Shown piece by piece: positions 34,621-46,755 of a stretch of 64,000 nt of DNA; position 1 is the stretch's first letter; each line of letters begins with the position of its first letter. The position numbers and the translations under genes are program-made. The notes beneath the pieces are model-generated. The model saw only the letters and a list, made by a program, of their open reading frames with translations, ran no database searches and was not told where the DNA came from. This stretch comes from Sequoia sempervirens (lineage: Eukaryota > Streptophyta > Pinopsida > Cupressales > Cupressaceae): assembly GCA_007258455.2 (NCBI GenBank), contig VDFB02321307.1:1-64000 (forward strand), read 5' to 3'.

Positions 34621-35741
34621 TGATGCAGAGAAAAGTGGAGGTCATCAACAAAATCACAATCAAACAAACTTTGCAATTATGAAATCCTAATTTAGTAGTT
34701 TTCTCCCAAATTCTCCTATTCCCCTAGTAGTACTTGAAACAAGGGGTTTTCATCATAAATTTTAGAGAATTCCTTAAACCTATAAATTCAACACCATTTA
34801 GGGTACCCTTTGTGCCCATTAGAAACATATAAAAATTGAAGATATGGTTGTTTTGTAACAACACCCTCAAATTTGGATTGCTACGCTCCACTTAGGCCTA
34901 ATTAGGCTTGTTTCCCAAAACAACAATGTGATTTTCAATCTCCGAAATTCAATTCTTCACTTTAGAGAATCCAACATGTCACATGGGTTCTATAAACAAA
35001 AACTCCATCCACTGGAGCAATCACCAAATCACCTTTCTACAAAACCCTAAGTCTACCTATCCTCCTAAGCCTAATACATGGTGATATTAGGCTAGGGCAG
35101 TATCAGACTTTCCCCTAACTCCATCCCCTACTCCTACAAACACCCAAAACATCAAAACCATCCTACATACTTCCATTCCACTAATTCTCAGAGCTTTTCA
35201 CTAGTGGAATGGGCCACATTTCATTTTTCTTCAATTAAACCCTTACTACCTAGGGTTTCAAACTATTTTCAGTAAAAATCCTCTAACTCCCTCCAAACTT
35301 GATGAAAACAAATGAAATCAACTGAAAATGATAAAATACTCAACACTCCATCAATCCAAATAATTTTTAAAACATTTCTAGGCCGTACAGGGCTGTACAA
35401 ACTTTTGTAGCAGCAAGAAATCAATTGAAAACATAGAAAAACAAAGAATGTTTCTATTGTTTGATCTCAAAAATAACACTAGAAGTTTTCCTCGAGCTTC
35501 CCAAGGCATATATAAAATTTTACAAGCTAAAACCAACTGTTGGGAAACTACCTTTTGAATGCCAATGGTTCAACTTCCCATACACACCAAAACTTGACAT
35601 ATTTTTACAAAATTGACCCCACATGACCCAAAACATGAAACCTAGTCTTAATAGACCTTATTACAAACAAAATTGAGTCAACATCACAAAATCTTAAAAT
35701 TTGACCCTTATTTACAAAATGACCCAGGTGCCGCTGCACCA
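34621..35741 (-). repeat. Chromovirus 5' LTR
   Basis: It starts TGATGCAG and ends TGCACCA on the plus strand. It aligns with 28,794-29,945 and lies next to the primer-binding site. Confidence 0.85.
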
Positions 35742-35867
35742 AACTTAATTGATGACAATATAATGCAACTAATTAAAGAAATAGTCTCTTCTCAACTACT
35801 ACATTGTTATCATCAATTACAACACATTCTTGTTGACATTAATGACAACACCTTCATAATCACAACA
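35742..35867 (-). repeat. Copia 3' LTR, start portion
   Basis: On the minus strand it begins TGTTGTGATTATGAAGG directly after a purine tract and runs into the chromovirus at 35,741. It continues logically at 28,793. Confidence 0.65.
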
Positions 35868-35885
35868 ATACCCCCCTTTTTCATT
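35868..35885 (-). other. Copia polypurine tract
   Basis: The minus strand reads GAAAAAGGGGGGTAT immediately before the LTR start TGTTGTG. Confidence 0.75.
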
Positions 35886-36339
35886 GATGGAAACACAAGA
35901 TGTGAAAACCCATCAAACACACAATAGCTCTGAACATACGGATTTCCTTTTCTCTTTTCTCCCCTTTGCACAACTATCTCATTACAATCTCTCTCCTTGA
36001 TACTTTCCTCTTTCACATAACTTTTATCTCTCTCCCATGGCTTCACTTTCCTTTTTCACATGAATTCTCTCTCTCCCCCTTTGGCATCAATGGAAAAGGA
36101 TAAGGTATTTTTAATTTTTCTCCCCCTTCAAGACATAGAACTAAGATACTTGCAACTGTTTTGAATATTCCCCTTAGGAGTATACATCAATGAACTTAGC
36201 AACCTTTGCACCATGACAACATAAATTTCATATTGCAAAAATGTTACTACCTACTCCCCCTAAGAGGTAGCTACTAACATCAGTCCAAACAAAGAATGAA
36301 TCCATAGATTCACTAGACTGATGCATCTCCATATGCATC
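35886..36339. other. Copia 3' untranslated region
   Basis: Pyrimidine-rich plus strand, hence purine-rich element strand, between the end of Copia pol and the purine tract. It contains a further run of CTCCCCCTAAGAGG. No ORF is present. Confidence 0.5.
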
Positions 36340-38745
36340 TAGTTTAAAGAAGTAGGGGAAATAACCCCCAACTTCTCCTAAAGATATTCAAAAGTATCCT
36401 TAGGAAGATTCTTAGTAAATATATCAACAATTTGATTCTTTGTAGGTACATATTCAAGCTTCACTTCATTCTCCACAACCTTCTCTCTCAAAAAGTGATA
36501 CCTAATTGATATATGCTTTGTTCTTGAATGCATCACTATATTCTTTGAAATATTGATTGGACTTGTATTATCACAAAAGATAGAAATAAGATCATCATAC
36601 ACTACTCTGATATCTTTCAAAGTCTGTCTCATCCATAATACCCATGTATAGCAAGATTTTATTGTAATATACTCAACCTTTGAATTAGATAAAGAAATAG
36701 AATCTTGTTTCTTGCTAAGAAATGATACAAATCTACATCTGAGAAAGAATGCACCACCACTAGTGATTTTCTTGTAATCAACACAACTAGCCCAATCTGC
36801 ATCTATGTAAGCACTCAATATGAATTCATTATCCATAGGATACCACAAGCCATAATCCTAAGTGTCCTTCAAATATTTGAATATCCTCTTCATTGCTACA
36901 ACATGTGCCTCTTTAGGATCTTCTTGAAATCTAGCCTGAAGACAAACAACATGCATGATATTTAGTCTAGTTGCAGTTAGGTATAGTAGTCCACCAATCA
37001 TAGATCTATAATTTCTCTAATCAATCTTGGTGGTTTCATCACCCTTACTCAGTTCACAACTAGTAACCATAGGAGTACATACCTATTTGGAGTCATCATT
37101 CCAAAATTCTTCAACATCTCTCTAACATACTTTGATTGTGAAATGGAATATTCCTTTATTTGTTTTATTGATTTTTAGCCCAAGGAAGAAATTCATCTCC
37201 CCAAGAATAGACATCTCAAACTCTTTATGCATCTCTTCTAGAAATTTTTTCATATAGCTTCATTTCCTTCAATGATTATGTCATCAACATACACAACTAC
37301 TATCAAGATTCAATCTTCCTCAACCTTAAAGTAAAGATTAATATTTGTGATGCCCTTGTTAAATCCTTGCTATATCAAATATATGTCCAACCTTGCATAC
37401 CAAGCTCTGGGAGATTACTTCAATCCATACAATGCCTTTTTCAATCTACAAACCATATTAGGTTTATCTAACAACTGAAATCCTTCAGGTTGTTCCATGT
37501 AAACTTCTTCCAATTCTCCATTCAAGAAAGTAGACTTCTCATCCATCAGATAAACTTTAAAGTCTTTATGTGTTGCAAAAGCCAAAAGCATTATGATTGC
37601 TTCCATTCTATCCATCAGGGAAAATTTCTCCTCAAAGTCTATTCCTTCAACTTGTGCATATCCATTACACACAAGCCTTGCCTTGTTTCTTACCACTTCT
37701 CCATCCTCATTTAGCTTGTAACTAAATACCCATTTAATTCAAATAATGTTTTTGTTTTCAGGTCTAGGAACCAGTTCCCAAGTTTGATTCTTCTCAATAT
37801 GCATAAGTTATTCTTCCATATCCTTCATCCAATGTTCATATTTTCATGCTTCACTTACCATATTAGGTTCAATTTTAGAGAGTAAACATAGATTCACATT
37901 TGCTTCAACAACTCTTCTTCTTGTCAACACACCTTTTTTTTTGTCTCTAATGATTTTTTCTTCAAAATGATTTCTCTATACATACTTAGGGGTCTTTTTG
38001 GTCTTTTCCAGAGCTTCTTCCTCTTCATTATATACTTCTTTCTCCTTAGATTTTTATTCTTCTTCTTCTTCTCCGCAAGAAGTCTCATCTGACTCATGTC
38101 CATCTATTACAACTAAATTTTGTAAATCTTCATCAACCTTAACCCTTGCACTTTCAAGAATTCTTCTTAGTCTTATATTGTAACATTTGTAAGCTTTTAT
38201 TTTAGTAGAATATCCAAGGAATATGCCTTCATTAGACCTTGCATCAAACTTTCCTAACTTTTCATCATCCCTTATGATATAGCATTTGCTTCCAAACATT
38301 CTAAAGTACTTGACAATAGGAATCCTTCTATATTACAACTCATAGGGAGTATTTTTGTTGTTATATTTTTCTTGAAATATGTTAAGTATGTAAACAGTAG
38401 TATGAATTGCTTCTCTCCAGTATACTTTGGGTAGATTTTCTTCTCTCATCATAGTCCTTGCAACTTCTTGAATAGTACTATTTTTCCTTTCAACTACTCC
38501 ATTTTTCTGAGGAGTCCAAAAACATAAGATTGTATCCTTTGCTAAACATTTGTCCAAAACTCAAGAGGTTATGTCTTAAACCTTTAACATTGTAAACATC
38601 TTCAGTATTATGGTTGACATAAAAATTGATTGAACCTATTCCACAAATCTTAGCACTTGAATCATCTCCAAATTTAACAAGTTCTCCATCATATTTTTCA
38701 AGTTTTAAAAACTTACTCTTATCTTTGGTCATATGATTTGAGAAA
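36340..38745 (-). pseudogene. Copia pol with integrase-core deletion
   Basis: Reading leftwards: the GAG-pre-integrase region (KFLKLEKYDGELVKFGDDS, VKGLRHNLLSFGQM) joins near 38,520 directly to the end of the integrase core (TPQKNGVVERKNSTIQEVAR). The zinc finger and the first two catalytic aspartates are therefore missing. Next come the integrase C-terminal part (MFGSKCYIIRDDEKLGKFDA), RT (NKARLVCNGYAQVEGIDFEE, LNGELEEVYMEQPEGFQL, YVDD near 37,285) and RNase H (AYIDADWASCVDYKKITSGG to FTKNLPKDTFEYL). Gag and protease are cut off by the CACTA-like end at 38,746. Frameshifts and stops interrupt RT. It is inactive. Confidence 0.85.
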
Positions 38746-39260
38746 CACTAGTAGAAAAATAGCAATAAATGACTAAACAAACTACTAAAAATTCCATATA
38801 AAAGACTAAGCTTGGTCACATGACCATTAGAAGTTTATTGTCGGTCATTTATAATGTGACCAAATTTATGATTAAACCATTTTTAGTCATTTATTGGTTG
38901 TTTTGATTGATCAATTTGGTAGTATATTTATTTGTTAATTTAGTCATATATTTAGTCATATAAATGACTAAGTTTGGTCACCTGACCATATTAGTAGTTT
39001 ATTTCCAATCATTTATAATGCAACCAAATTTATGACTAAACCATTTTTAGTCATTTATTGGTTGTTTTGATTGATCAATTTGGTAGTATATTTAGTCATT
39101 AATTTAGTGCTTGATTTAGTCATATTTATTCACCGATTTTTGTTAATTGGTAGTATATTTATTCACTAATTTCTATAAATTGGTAGTATATTTAGTCAAT
39201 TTAATTATTAATTGATATCAATTAGTAGTATATTTAGTCATTTTAATTGACTGATATTTG
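38746..39260 (+). mobile_element. CACTA-like transposon terminus with TGACTAAA subterminal array
   Basis: It starts CACTAGTAGAAAAATAG, a typical plant CACTA end, right where the Copia reading frame stops. About 500 bases of TGACTAAA/TTTAGTCA motifs follow, including a repeated block (GACTAAG-TTGGTCAC... GACCAT) of about 200 bases. The outer 150 bases match the terminus at 18,513 in inverted orientation. The element extends rightwards. No other terminus or transposase was found. Confidence 0.6.
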
Positions 39261-40557
39261 AGGATTTAAACATAAAACACAAAAATACACATCAATAATC
39301 AATTGCACACAATAAGAAACCATTGAGAAGGTAAAATCACTAAAATTTATTAAAAGAATGGTGTTCTTACAGCTTTCACAAGCCTAAAATATCTATCTTT
39401 CTTGAAAAATTCTTAGAAACAGAGTATTACAATGTTTATTTTCAGTCACAAGACTGAAAATCTAAGTTACAATGCAAAAAAATGATAAGAAAGAAACTTC
39501 TCCAAGTTTACAATGCTTTACCAAAAAGTGAAAATAACTAAATCAAAATGAAAGGTGTGCCCTTTTCCTACAAGCCTTTCCAAATCCTTAGCAATCTATT
39601 ACAATAGGTAAGTGACATGTTTCATAGTTTGAAAAGTCAAAAAGCCATTGGATGCCTTACTGTTGCTTCCTCTTATTTTGTTATTGAAAAGAACTGCTAA
39701 GTGGCATGGGGAAGGATGAATGTTGATATTTCTTTAACCTCTTGTATTTTTTGCATCCTAGATACTTGCAACCATCTGGATTAGTTCAAACTGATCCCTT
39801 GATGCTTGGAAATGATAAAGCTGACCATTAAATCTCCTTAACTGGCTCTTCAATAATTTGCATGGTAATAGGGCATGTGTGAACTATCAGTAATTGATTC
39901 TCAACCAGCCTAACTAATTCCAAAGGTCATATAATCTACCCCATCATTCTAGCACTTGTCCTTCTTGACTGCAACCAAGGGGTATGTTACTTGTGGCCAT
40001 TAAAATATTTACATTTGCATCTCTTCTTCCTTTCAATTTGACTCCATGTAACATACCTCTTAGGACTGATTTATGAAGCTTTCTTCTTTTGTTTTGTTGG
40101 CATTGTTCTTGTTACGATAAATACTCCATCCAAAAACTTTGTTTGGAATATAACATTGGTATTGTTAAACATGTCTTTCTTTATAGAAACAATGATAAGT
40201 TGTGCATTGTATCATGACAAGTGAGTATCTAGAAAAAAATCCAATACAAAAAATGAATATATAATCTTATCTTTTGCATTACCAAGAAAATGCGTATACC
40301 TAAGAATGAGGGAATGATCCTTTGTCATTCTTCCAATTTTTTATGTGTGATTGAGGTTGGTAGCAGCGTCAACCTACAAAGATTCAACCTACATTATTAA
40401 AAACATAGTTGTTTAATGGATAACAAACTATTTAAATCACCATTCATCATCTCTGTAAAGTATTTTAAAATTTTCTAATTCCGAGCCAACCATGAGAATT
40501 TCAAGTTGCATCTATTGAGCAAAAACCAAGCCTAGGATATGAATAAATATTTTATAT

Positions 40558-40960
40558 AGTTTCAGTCTAGATTTTCCTCCTGGTATGGAGCTTAATCACT
40601 ACATTGTCAATAAAAATATAGATTTTTTCCCAGAAACTTTTTGCATCCTCTTTGTGCAATGAGGAGAGAAATATGAACATTGAAAAGTATGAATGCACAA
40701 TAGCATTGAGTTGGAAACTCACCAACTGATAAAGAAAACTTGAAAAGTCTTTCGAGTAAACATCCTAGAGAAAACCAAAAGAAACAGACAAGAAAAACAA
40801 CATACAAAAAGAACATACAAAAACTATATATATGTATATATGATACTTTCAGTCTAGAATTTCCTTTATGAACAACACCCACAAGTAAGAATGTACAACA
40901 ACATTGAGTTAGAAACTCACAACTAATAAAAGAAAACTTGAGAAGTCTATAATGTAAGAT
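40558..40960. repeat. Diverged local duplication
   Basis: TTTCAGTCTAGA, followed by a block with GAATG(C/T)ACAA and CATTGAGTT(G/A)GAAACTCAC and then AGAAAACTTGA(A/G)AAGTCT, occurs twice. The second copy is shorter by about 90 bases. Confidence 0.65.
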
Positions 40961-41222
40961 AAAATAAATAGCAATAGATAAAAATGCCACTACAGAAAGA
41001 ACATCTATATATATCCTTATCCTAGCTCTATAGTTGGGTCAGTTATCAATTATGTAGTTTAACGGTAAGTACTTTCCTACTCAGTAGAAAATAAATATAT
41101 TAATTTATGGCCAAGACTATTCTGATATCCAATCAAACAAAAAGAAGGAAAAATTACTTCTAATACAAAATTGAAAGATTCATATCGAGCACAAAACATG
41201 TCACAAAATAAACATGCTTTCT

Positions 41223-41342
41223 GGCAAAAATCCCTTACTTGGTATTTAAATCAAACTTCTTAGGCAAGAGTCCCTTATATAGTATTCAAAGCAAAATTTT
41301 CAGGAAAGAAGCCCTTATACAATACTCAAAGCATAGGATGCA
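41223..41342. repeat. Three-unit tandem repeat, 40-bp period
   Basis: Units start GGCAAAAATCCCTTAC, GGCAAGAGTCCCTTATA and GGAAAGAAGCCCTTATA, exactly 40 bases apart, with a conserved CCCTTA core and TTCAAAGCA tail. Confidence 0.75.
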
Positions 41343-44300
41343 ATGAAACTTAGATCATAGTCAATATTGATAAACAAAAAGCGCTTTTGAAGTATAACCA
41401 TGCATAGTTATGGAAACTCAACATTTCCATAAGCCATTTATGAGCAGATTACATGTAAAATTTAGTATTAAGGTTGATAAGGGAAGATTGCACAAACATA
41501 CAATCAATATCAAATATCATCATTAATGCAGATGAACTTCTCAAGAATTCTTTTTCAAAAGAGACAAGATTCAAGAATAGTTTATGTGATGACTAAGATA
41601 CCATGAAGAATCCCAAAACTTATTAATGAACTAGACAACAACTTGATGAGAAAAACTAAAGAAGTATAGGAAATTATCTTTCCTTTAGCAAAGATAAAGT
41701 ATCGGGGCCTAAAGTCTCTCCAATCCTGATTTATCAGTATTTCTTGTTTCTCACCAAAGAAGAATATGGTGGAGGAACCCAGGAGAAATTAGAAAAAAAC
41801 CACACCAAATTCTAAACATCACAAATGCATTCCTTGTTGACAAGGTTCTACATGCAATATACTTTATCAATACAGGATAATTTCTCTATGAAACCTGATA
41901 TATTAAATTGTTTCTTCACTTATTTCCATGATGTTGAAAATGATGACCCAATTTACTTCTATTCTCAATTTCCCTTCATGCAAGGAAGATAAATAACTGA
42001 CAACATAATTTTTTTATATGAAATTTTACACTCTAATTTTTTTTTTTTAAAAACAAGGTTCACAATCAGATTAGATACATAAAGATTCATGGACACATTT
42101 AAACAAAATTTTAAGGTCAGGTCATTAGCACCATTGGATTCAACAATTGGATGGTGGAATGGATTTATTCCTAAATAAAATCTCCAAACAACTCCTTTTT
42201 AATTGATAAAGACACAAGTTTGCCTGTTTTCCTCAAGATAACTTCAACAATGAGACCATTTAAGTCCTACCTATTCATCTTTATAAGAAGCACGCTTTGC
42301 CAAAGGATGGAAAAGACCAAAACTAGGGGTGTGATACATGGGATTTTAGTTGTGACTATGGGGCAATATTTCACAAATTTTCATTGTCATTTCCACTCTA
42401 TTTTCTCATTATTTATAATCTAGGAAATTAAATATCTGAAGGATTAAGCTCCAATTATTCTTGGAGCATGCAGATGGGGGAAATTATTAAAATTATTTGA
42501 TTTAAAGAGATAAATATCTCATTAAAATATCTTGCCTTTATTCTGCACTTCAATCCACACATGAATTATGAAATCCAAAGCTCAATCATTGGCTCCTTAT
42601 CAACACAAAACATATGATAACAAGGAGCATTTTGATGTGCTTTTGTTTTTTTGAAGATAATGATAATGATTCTCAACTGGAACAAAAGATAAAAGAGATG
42701 AATGCTTGCATAAAAGAAATTGAAGGAGATAATAGGTGGTGAGGTTGGGAAAGTAAAAAAACAAGCCAATGAAATATCACCATACCCACAATGCACAGGG
42801 TCACTCTAGGATATTCCTACATCACCTCAGAAGGGCAAGCAATAAACCCTAGAAATGGTGTGGTGGAAGCATAAGAAAAAATTCCATTGCATTAAAATAT
42901 GGTAAATATTTTATAGGGAAATTTTTATTAAATTCACAAGCATTGAATTTATTTTGAAGAAATATAAATTGTGTGTGGGAAAGCGGGCAACTCAATGCTT
43001 TACTCATGGCCCTGCAACAAACACATGAAGACATTTTATAATACATGTGGGATTGCAATGAAGCCTCAAAAAAATATTATTGAAATAAAATGTCATGAAT
43101 TTTTTTTGAGAAAATTTATTAAAATTGCAGCTATGAATTTATTTTGGGAGATATAACTTTTATCATTGGAATAAATTAAAAGGTGTGCAGGAATGTGGGT
43201 AACCCAAAACCTTCCCTGCATTCCCGCAAAGGCCAGAGTAAAAATCTTAATGTGGATGCAATTCTACAAGCCCAAATAATCAATATTACAAGCCATGGAA
43301 ATTTATGCTCACAAATCTTTCTATCTCTAAGCATCAACATGGAAAAAAATTGCAAAAAAAACCAAGAATAGTAAATCCAAGATGTAGATCTATTTTCCAC
43401 ACCACAGTATGAATTCAAACCAATATCTCTCCATTTTAAGAGAAAATATTTGTATATTTACAATTTATTTACCAAAATGTTTGCTTGGTAAATATCACTC
43501 AACCAAGTACATAGATCATATGTTTTAATCTTTAGAAACATTCAATAGGACAATGTCTACAAGACAAAGCTAAATTTTCTCCATTTCTTTCTTATTCATC
43601 TTATCCCACTTATCTTTATCTATCTTATCTGGTTTATTTTTCTTTGTGTTTTTCCAAACATTGATCCCTCTCTTCAAGGACAACCTCCATTTTTAAATTC
43701 CATAACCTACATTTGGTTCCCTTTAACTTTTCAATATCCAATCAAGATGAGGATGTGGATATAGATTGTACACAAATATGCAAAATAAATTTAGCCCAAA
43801 AATCACAATATAGCTCATAAAACCTTCACACTTCTACAAAATTAAAAGAATTGGCCATGATTTGATACGAAATGTTGTAAATGAAGGTAACCAACTATAT
43901 ATGAATTTTTTTTTGTAACTATTAAATTAATTTAACCAACAATAAAACAAATGGAGAAAGAAAATAAATCAACATAAATAAGTATAAAACAAAAGAAATA
44001 AACACATAACATATTATTTACATGGAAACAATAGTTCATGAAAAAATCCACCAATAAGAGAGGCCCAAGTATATATTATTGTTCACAATAAACATTTCAT
44101 AAAATCTTTCCTTTTTCCTCTTCAATCTTCAATCCTTTAGCACTTACATACAAAAAAAATCTACATAGTATTACCTCCTTTAACATCAATTTTATAGCAT
44201 TTTCACCCCCTAAATGGGGTATAGAAGTTGGTTATCATATCCGAAATCCTTCCCTGGAAGAATCCAAGAATTAATTACATATCCTAATTTAGGTTACAAC

Positions 44301-44689
44301 TCACTAACCAAATGTGACACATAGTTTGTTCTTATGGACACCTTGCTTTTCCACATTGTAAAGTAGTTGTTTTCTTTTTTCCCAAGGTGTTTTAACCTCA
44401 AAAAAAAATTACAAGCATCCAAAAAACCCTAATTGGAATTTGGGTTCTTAAAACCATCATAACCTCTAAGGTTCCTTTTTGATAAATAGTAACTTCCTAT
44501 TGGTAAAAAATTAGTCACTGGCCCCTAGTAAATAAAATTTACCATACCAGTACAACCCTAATGGTAAAAAATAATTAGTGCTAATAGTGAATCCCTCATC
44601 CCTCATCCCTTTTAATGATTTAAAAATAATATTATGATAGATTAATGCATAGGATTTTAAAATGAAGAAAAATTTCTAACATTGCTGAG

Positions 44690-45860
44690 TTTGGGTGCCC
44701 CTGGTGAAGAAGGGCGCTCACCTTTTTAGGGTACCATATGATAAGATTAGGGTTTCAAGCCTCCAGTCAAACTTCCTCACTTTTCTATCAACTTCGCAAC
44801 GAATCCTCTGGCGCAGTCAAAAGATCATTCAATCATCTGGGATTCGACGACGAACAGGAGGGATTCTCACGGAAAACAAAGTGAAGAATTTGAAAAATAT
44901 CAAAAATTGACTAAGTGTTGACATTTTGGGCGCCCCAGGTGAAGAAGGGCGCCCAAATTTTTGAAGGGCCTAATTCAGCAGTTAGGGTTTGTCAAAGTGT
45001 TCAATCTCTTTACATTTTTCCCAGCTTTGCAATGCCTGTCTTCGTCAGCATATTCAATTGGTTGTCTTCCGGAAAATTCAGATTGAAGACGAAGGTTCAG
45101 AATGAAGATTTCAGATTGGAAGACGAAAATCATGAAAAAATGGTTAAGTATGGAGAAGATGGGTGCCCCTGGTGAAGAAGGGAACCCAAGCTTTTAGGGG
45201 GTCAAATGAATGAATTTGCAGATAAGTGTCTAACGAAATCTCTTCACAGTTGATTTAGCTTTCCAGCGAGTTATCCAGCACATCAATCGGAGTTCGCAGT
45301 CACCAGCTACGAAGAGTTGAACATAGAGTCCGACGAAGGCTAAGAACCAAAATTCAGAAGCAAACACAAAAAATCAAAAATAAACTAAGCCTAGGTGAAA
45401 TGGGCGCCCAAACTTTTGAGGGGTTAAAACCCACTTTTTGGCGAAGATCGTTCCAGAAAACCCCTCCGAATTCTTCGTCAGCTTCACGATGAGCACAATC
45501 GTCAGTCAATCCGACGCTCAGAGCTCCAAATTCGATGAGATCATCTATGGAAGAGAAGCTAATGAAGAAATTGAAGATCAGAAAAATGGCTAACACTGTG
45601 AAAGTTCGGAGCCCCTCGAAGGAAAAGGCACCTATGATTTTGGAGGTCGAAATGAAGGATTTTGCCAAAGATGCCTCCAAAACTTCTTTCTCAGAATAAG
45701 TCAAGCTCCGACGTGAAACCTTCAGCTTGCCTGTTGGATCAATCTGCCGACGGGAAATCAGAGGCAAAGTAGCATGTCAAAATGGTGAAAAGTTGAAAAT
45801 ATCAAAAAATAAACTAACACTGGAAGAAGTGGGCGCCCCAGGTGAAGAAGGGCGCCCAAA
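44690..45860 (+). repeat. Six tandem ~230-bp units with paired GGGCGCCC palindromes (5' LTR)
   Basis: The signature is GGGCGCCC, then about 12 bases usually reading (C/A)GGTGAAGAA, then GGGCGCCCA. It occurs near 44,692, 44,928, 45,160, 45,394, 45,607 (degenerate) and 45,830, a spacing of 213 to 236 bases. Each octamer is its own reverse complement, so the two arms can pair with each other or themselves. Unit 4 lost one arm through a 19-bp deletion between ATGGGC direct repeats; the 3' LTR keeps both. No unit encodes a consistent ORF. Confidence 0.8.
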
Positions 45861-46755
45861 TTTTCATACCTTAGAGAATTTTCTGAGATTTTCAAAAAGT
45901 TTCAAAATTTCCAAGGAAGGTGGCGTCCAAGTTCAATGGAGCTGAGTTTTAGGGTTTTGGAAATAAAAGCAAAGAAAGCAAAACCTAATCCAAAGCTCTA
46001 AAGTCTATTTAACATCATTCTTTCATGTATTTTTCATTATTTTTGCAGGTAGCATCCAGAGGAGAAAGTTGGAGCAGCAAGTTTGAAGAATTTTTGTGAT
46101 TCAAGAATCCATCTTTGCTGGTTTTGCATCAAATTTTTCAAATCAGCAAGCATAAACCCTTGCTTTTTCAAGCTTTTTGTTCCAGAAGATCGAATTTTTC
46201 AAGCAGAAGGCCAAGGCTTTCCATTTTTCTGTCATCTGGGTCTTTTTGCCTTAATCTTCTGAAGAATTTTTCTAGAACTTCATCAAGTTGCAGCAAGTGC
46301 TTTTATTTTGCATGTCAGTGAAAACCTCAGTGCATTCAAATTTCAACCATCTGGGTCCTTTCCAATCAGTCTTCTGAAGAAAACCCATATTGCACCTTTT
46401 TTCAAGAAAGTTCAAAATCTAGGGTTGGCTACTTTTTTGATCAATCGTCAAGGTTTTTCAAATGCAATCATTTGGGTCCATTTCTATTCATATTCTGAAC
46501 AAAACCCAGATGCTAGCTTTTTTTAGGAAAAATTGAAGAAATTAGGGTTTGCTGCTTTTTCAGGCAAAATTCAAAATTTTCAAAAATGGACGATCTAGGT
46601 TGTCTTGCAACGAATTTCTGAGCAAAACCCATATCTAAAAAAAAATTCAAAAAATTTGTCCGTTGGAGCAAGAAAATTAGCATTCTAAAAATAGAAATTG
46701 CTCAAGACTTGTCTGAACCTAGGCGAGTTTATAGTCATTCTTCGAGCTTTCCGAA

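Larger units (their letters stand above)
28794..35741 (-). mobile_element. Ty3/Gypsy chromovirus, nested in the Copia LTR
   Basis: A 6.9-kb element with two aligning LTRs of about 1.15 and 1.12 kb, a primer-binding-like site, and gag-protease-RT-RNase H-integrase-chromodomain in the chromovirus order on the minus strand. Both LTRs and all domains are present, but stops and frameshifts are scattered through pol and key residues are changed, so it is inactive. LTR divergence by eye is roughly 10 to 15 percent, which suggests an old insertion. No clear 5-bp target duplication is visible. Confidence 0.85.
39261..44658. other. No gene recognised; possible CACTA interior and decayed repeats
   Basis: AT-rich sequence with no convincing coding frame on either strand. 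The only structures seen are a diverged duplication near 40.6-41.0 kb and a three-unit tandem repeat at 41.2 kb. Around 44,010-44,080 a stretch resembles the GTGGAAAC/GAAAAA(T)CCACC style of Copia LTRs, but no pair was found. The Copia 5' LTR and gag expected to lie right of 38,745 were not recognised. Confidence 0.45.

Noticed and set aside
40607..40990. 127-codon hydrophobic minus-strand frame resembling a membrane protein
   Set aside because: It lies over a diverged local duplication. The apparent internal repeat and hydrophobicity come from A/T-rich repeat DNA.
39261..44658. tRNA, rRNA or small RNA genes in the long non-coding stretch
   Set aside because: Scanned by eye for tRNA box A and B patterns and rRNA cores; none found.
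45354..45767. 137-codon minus-strand frame in the LTR, with a near copy at 55,645-55,983
   Set aside because: It lies across palindromic units 4 and 5. Its apparent conservation only reflects the LTR duplication; the frames start and end differently and show no motif.
44690..45860. CG-rich array as a host CpG island or gene promoter
   Set aside because: It is repeated in both LTRs and lies 2 kb upstream of the LTR TATA box with no host exon nearby.
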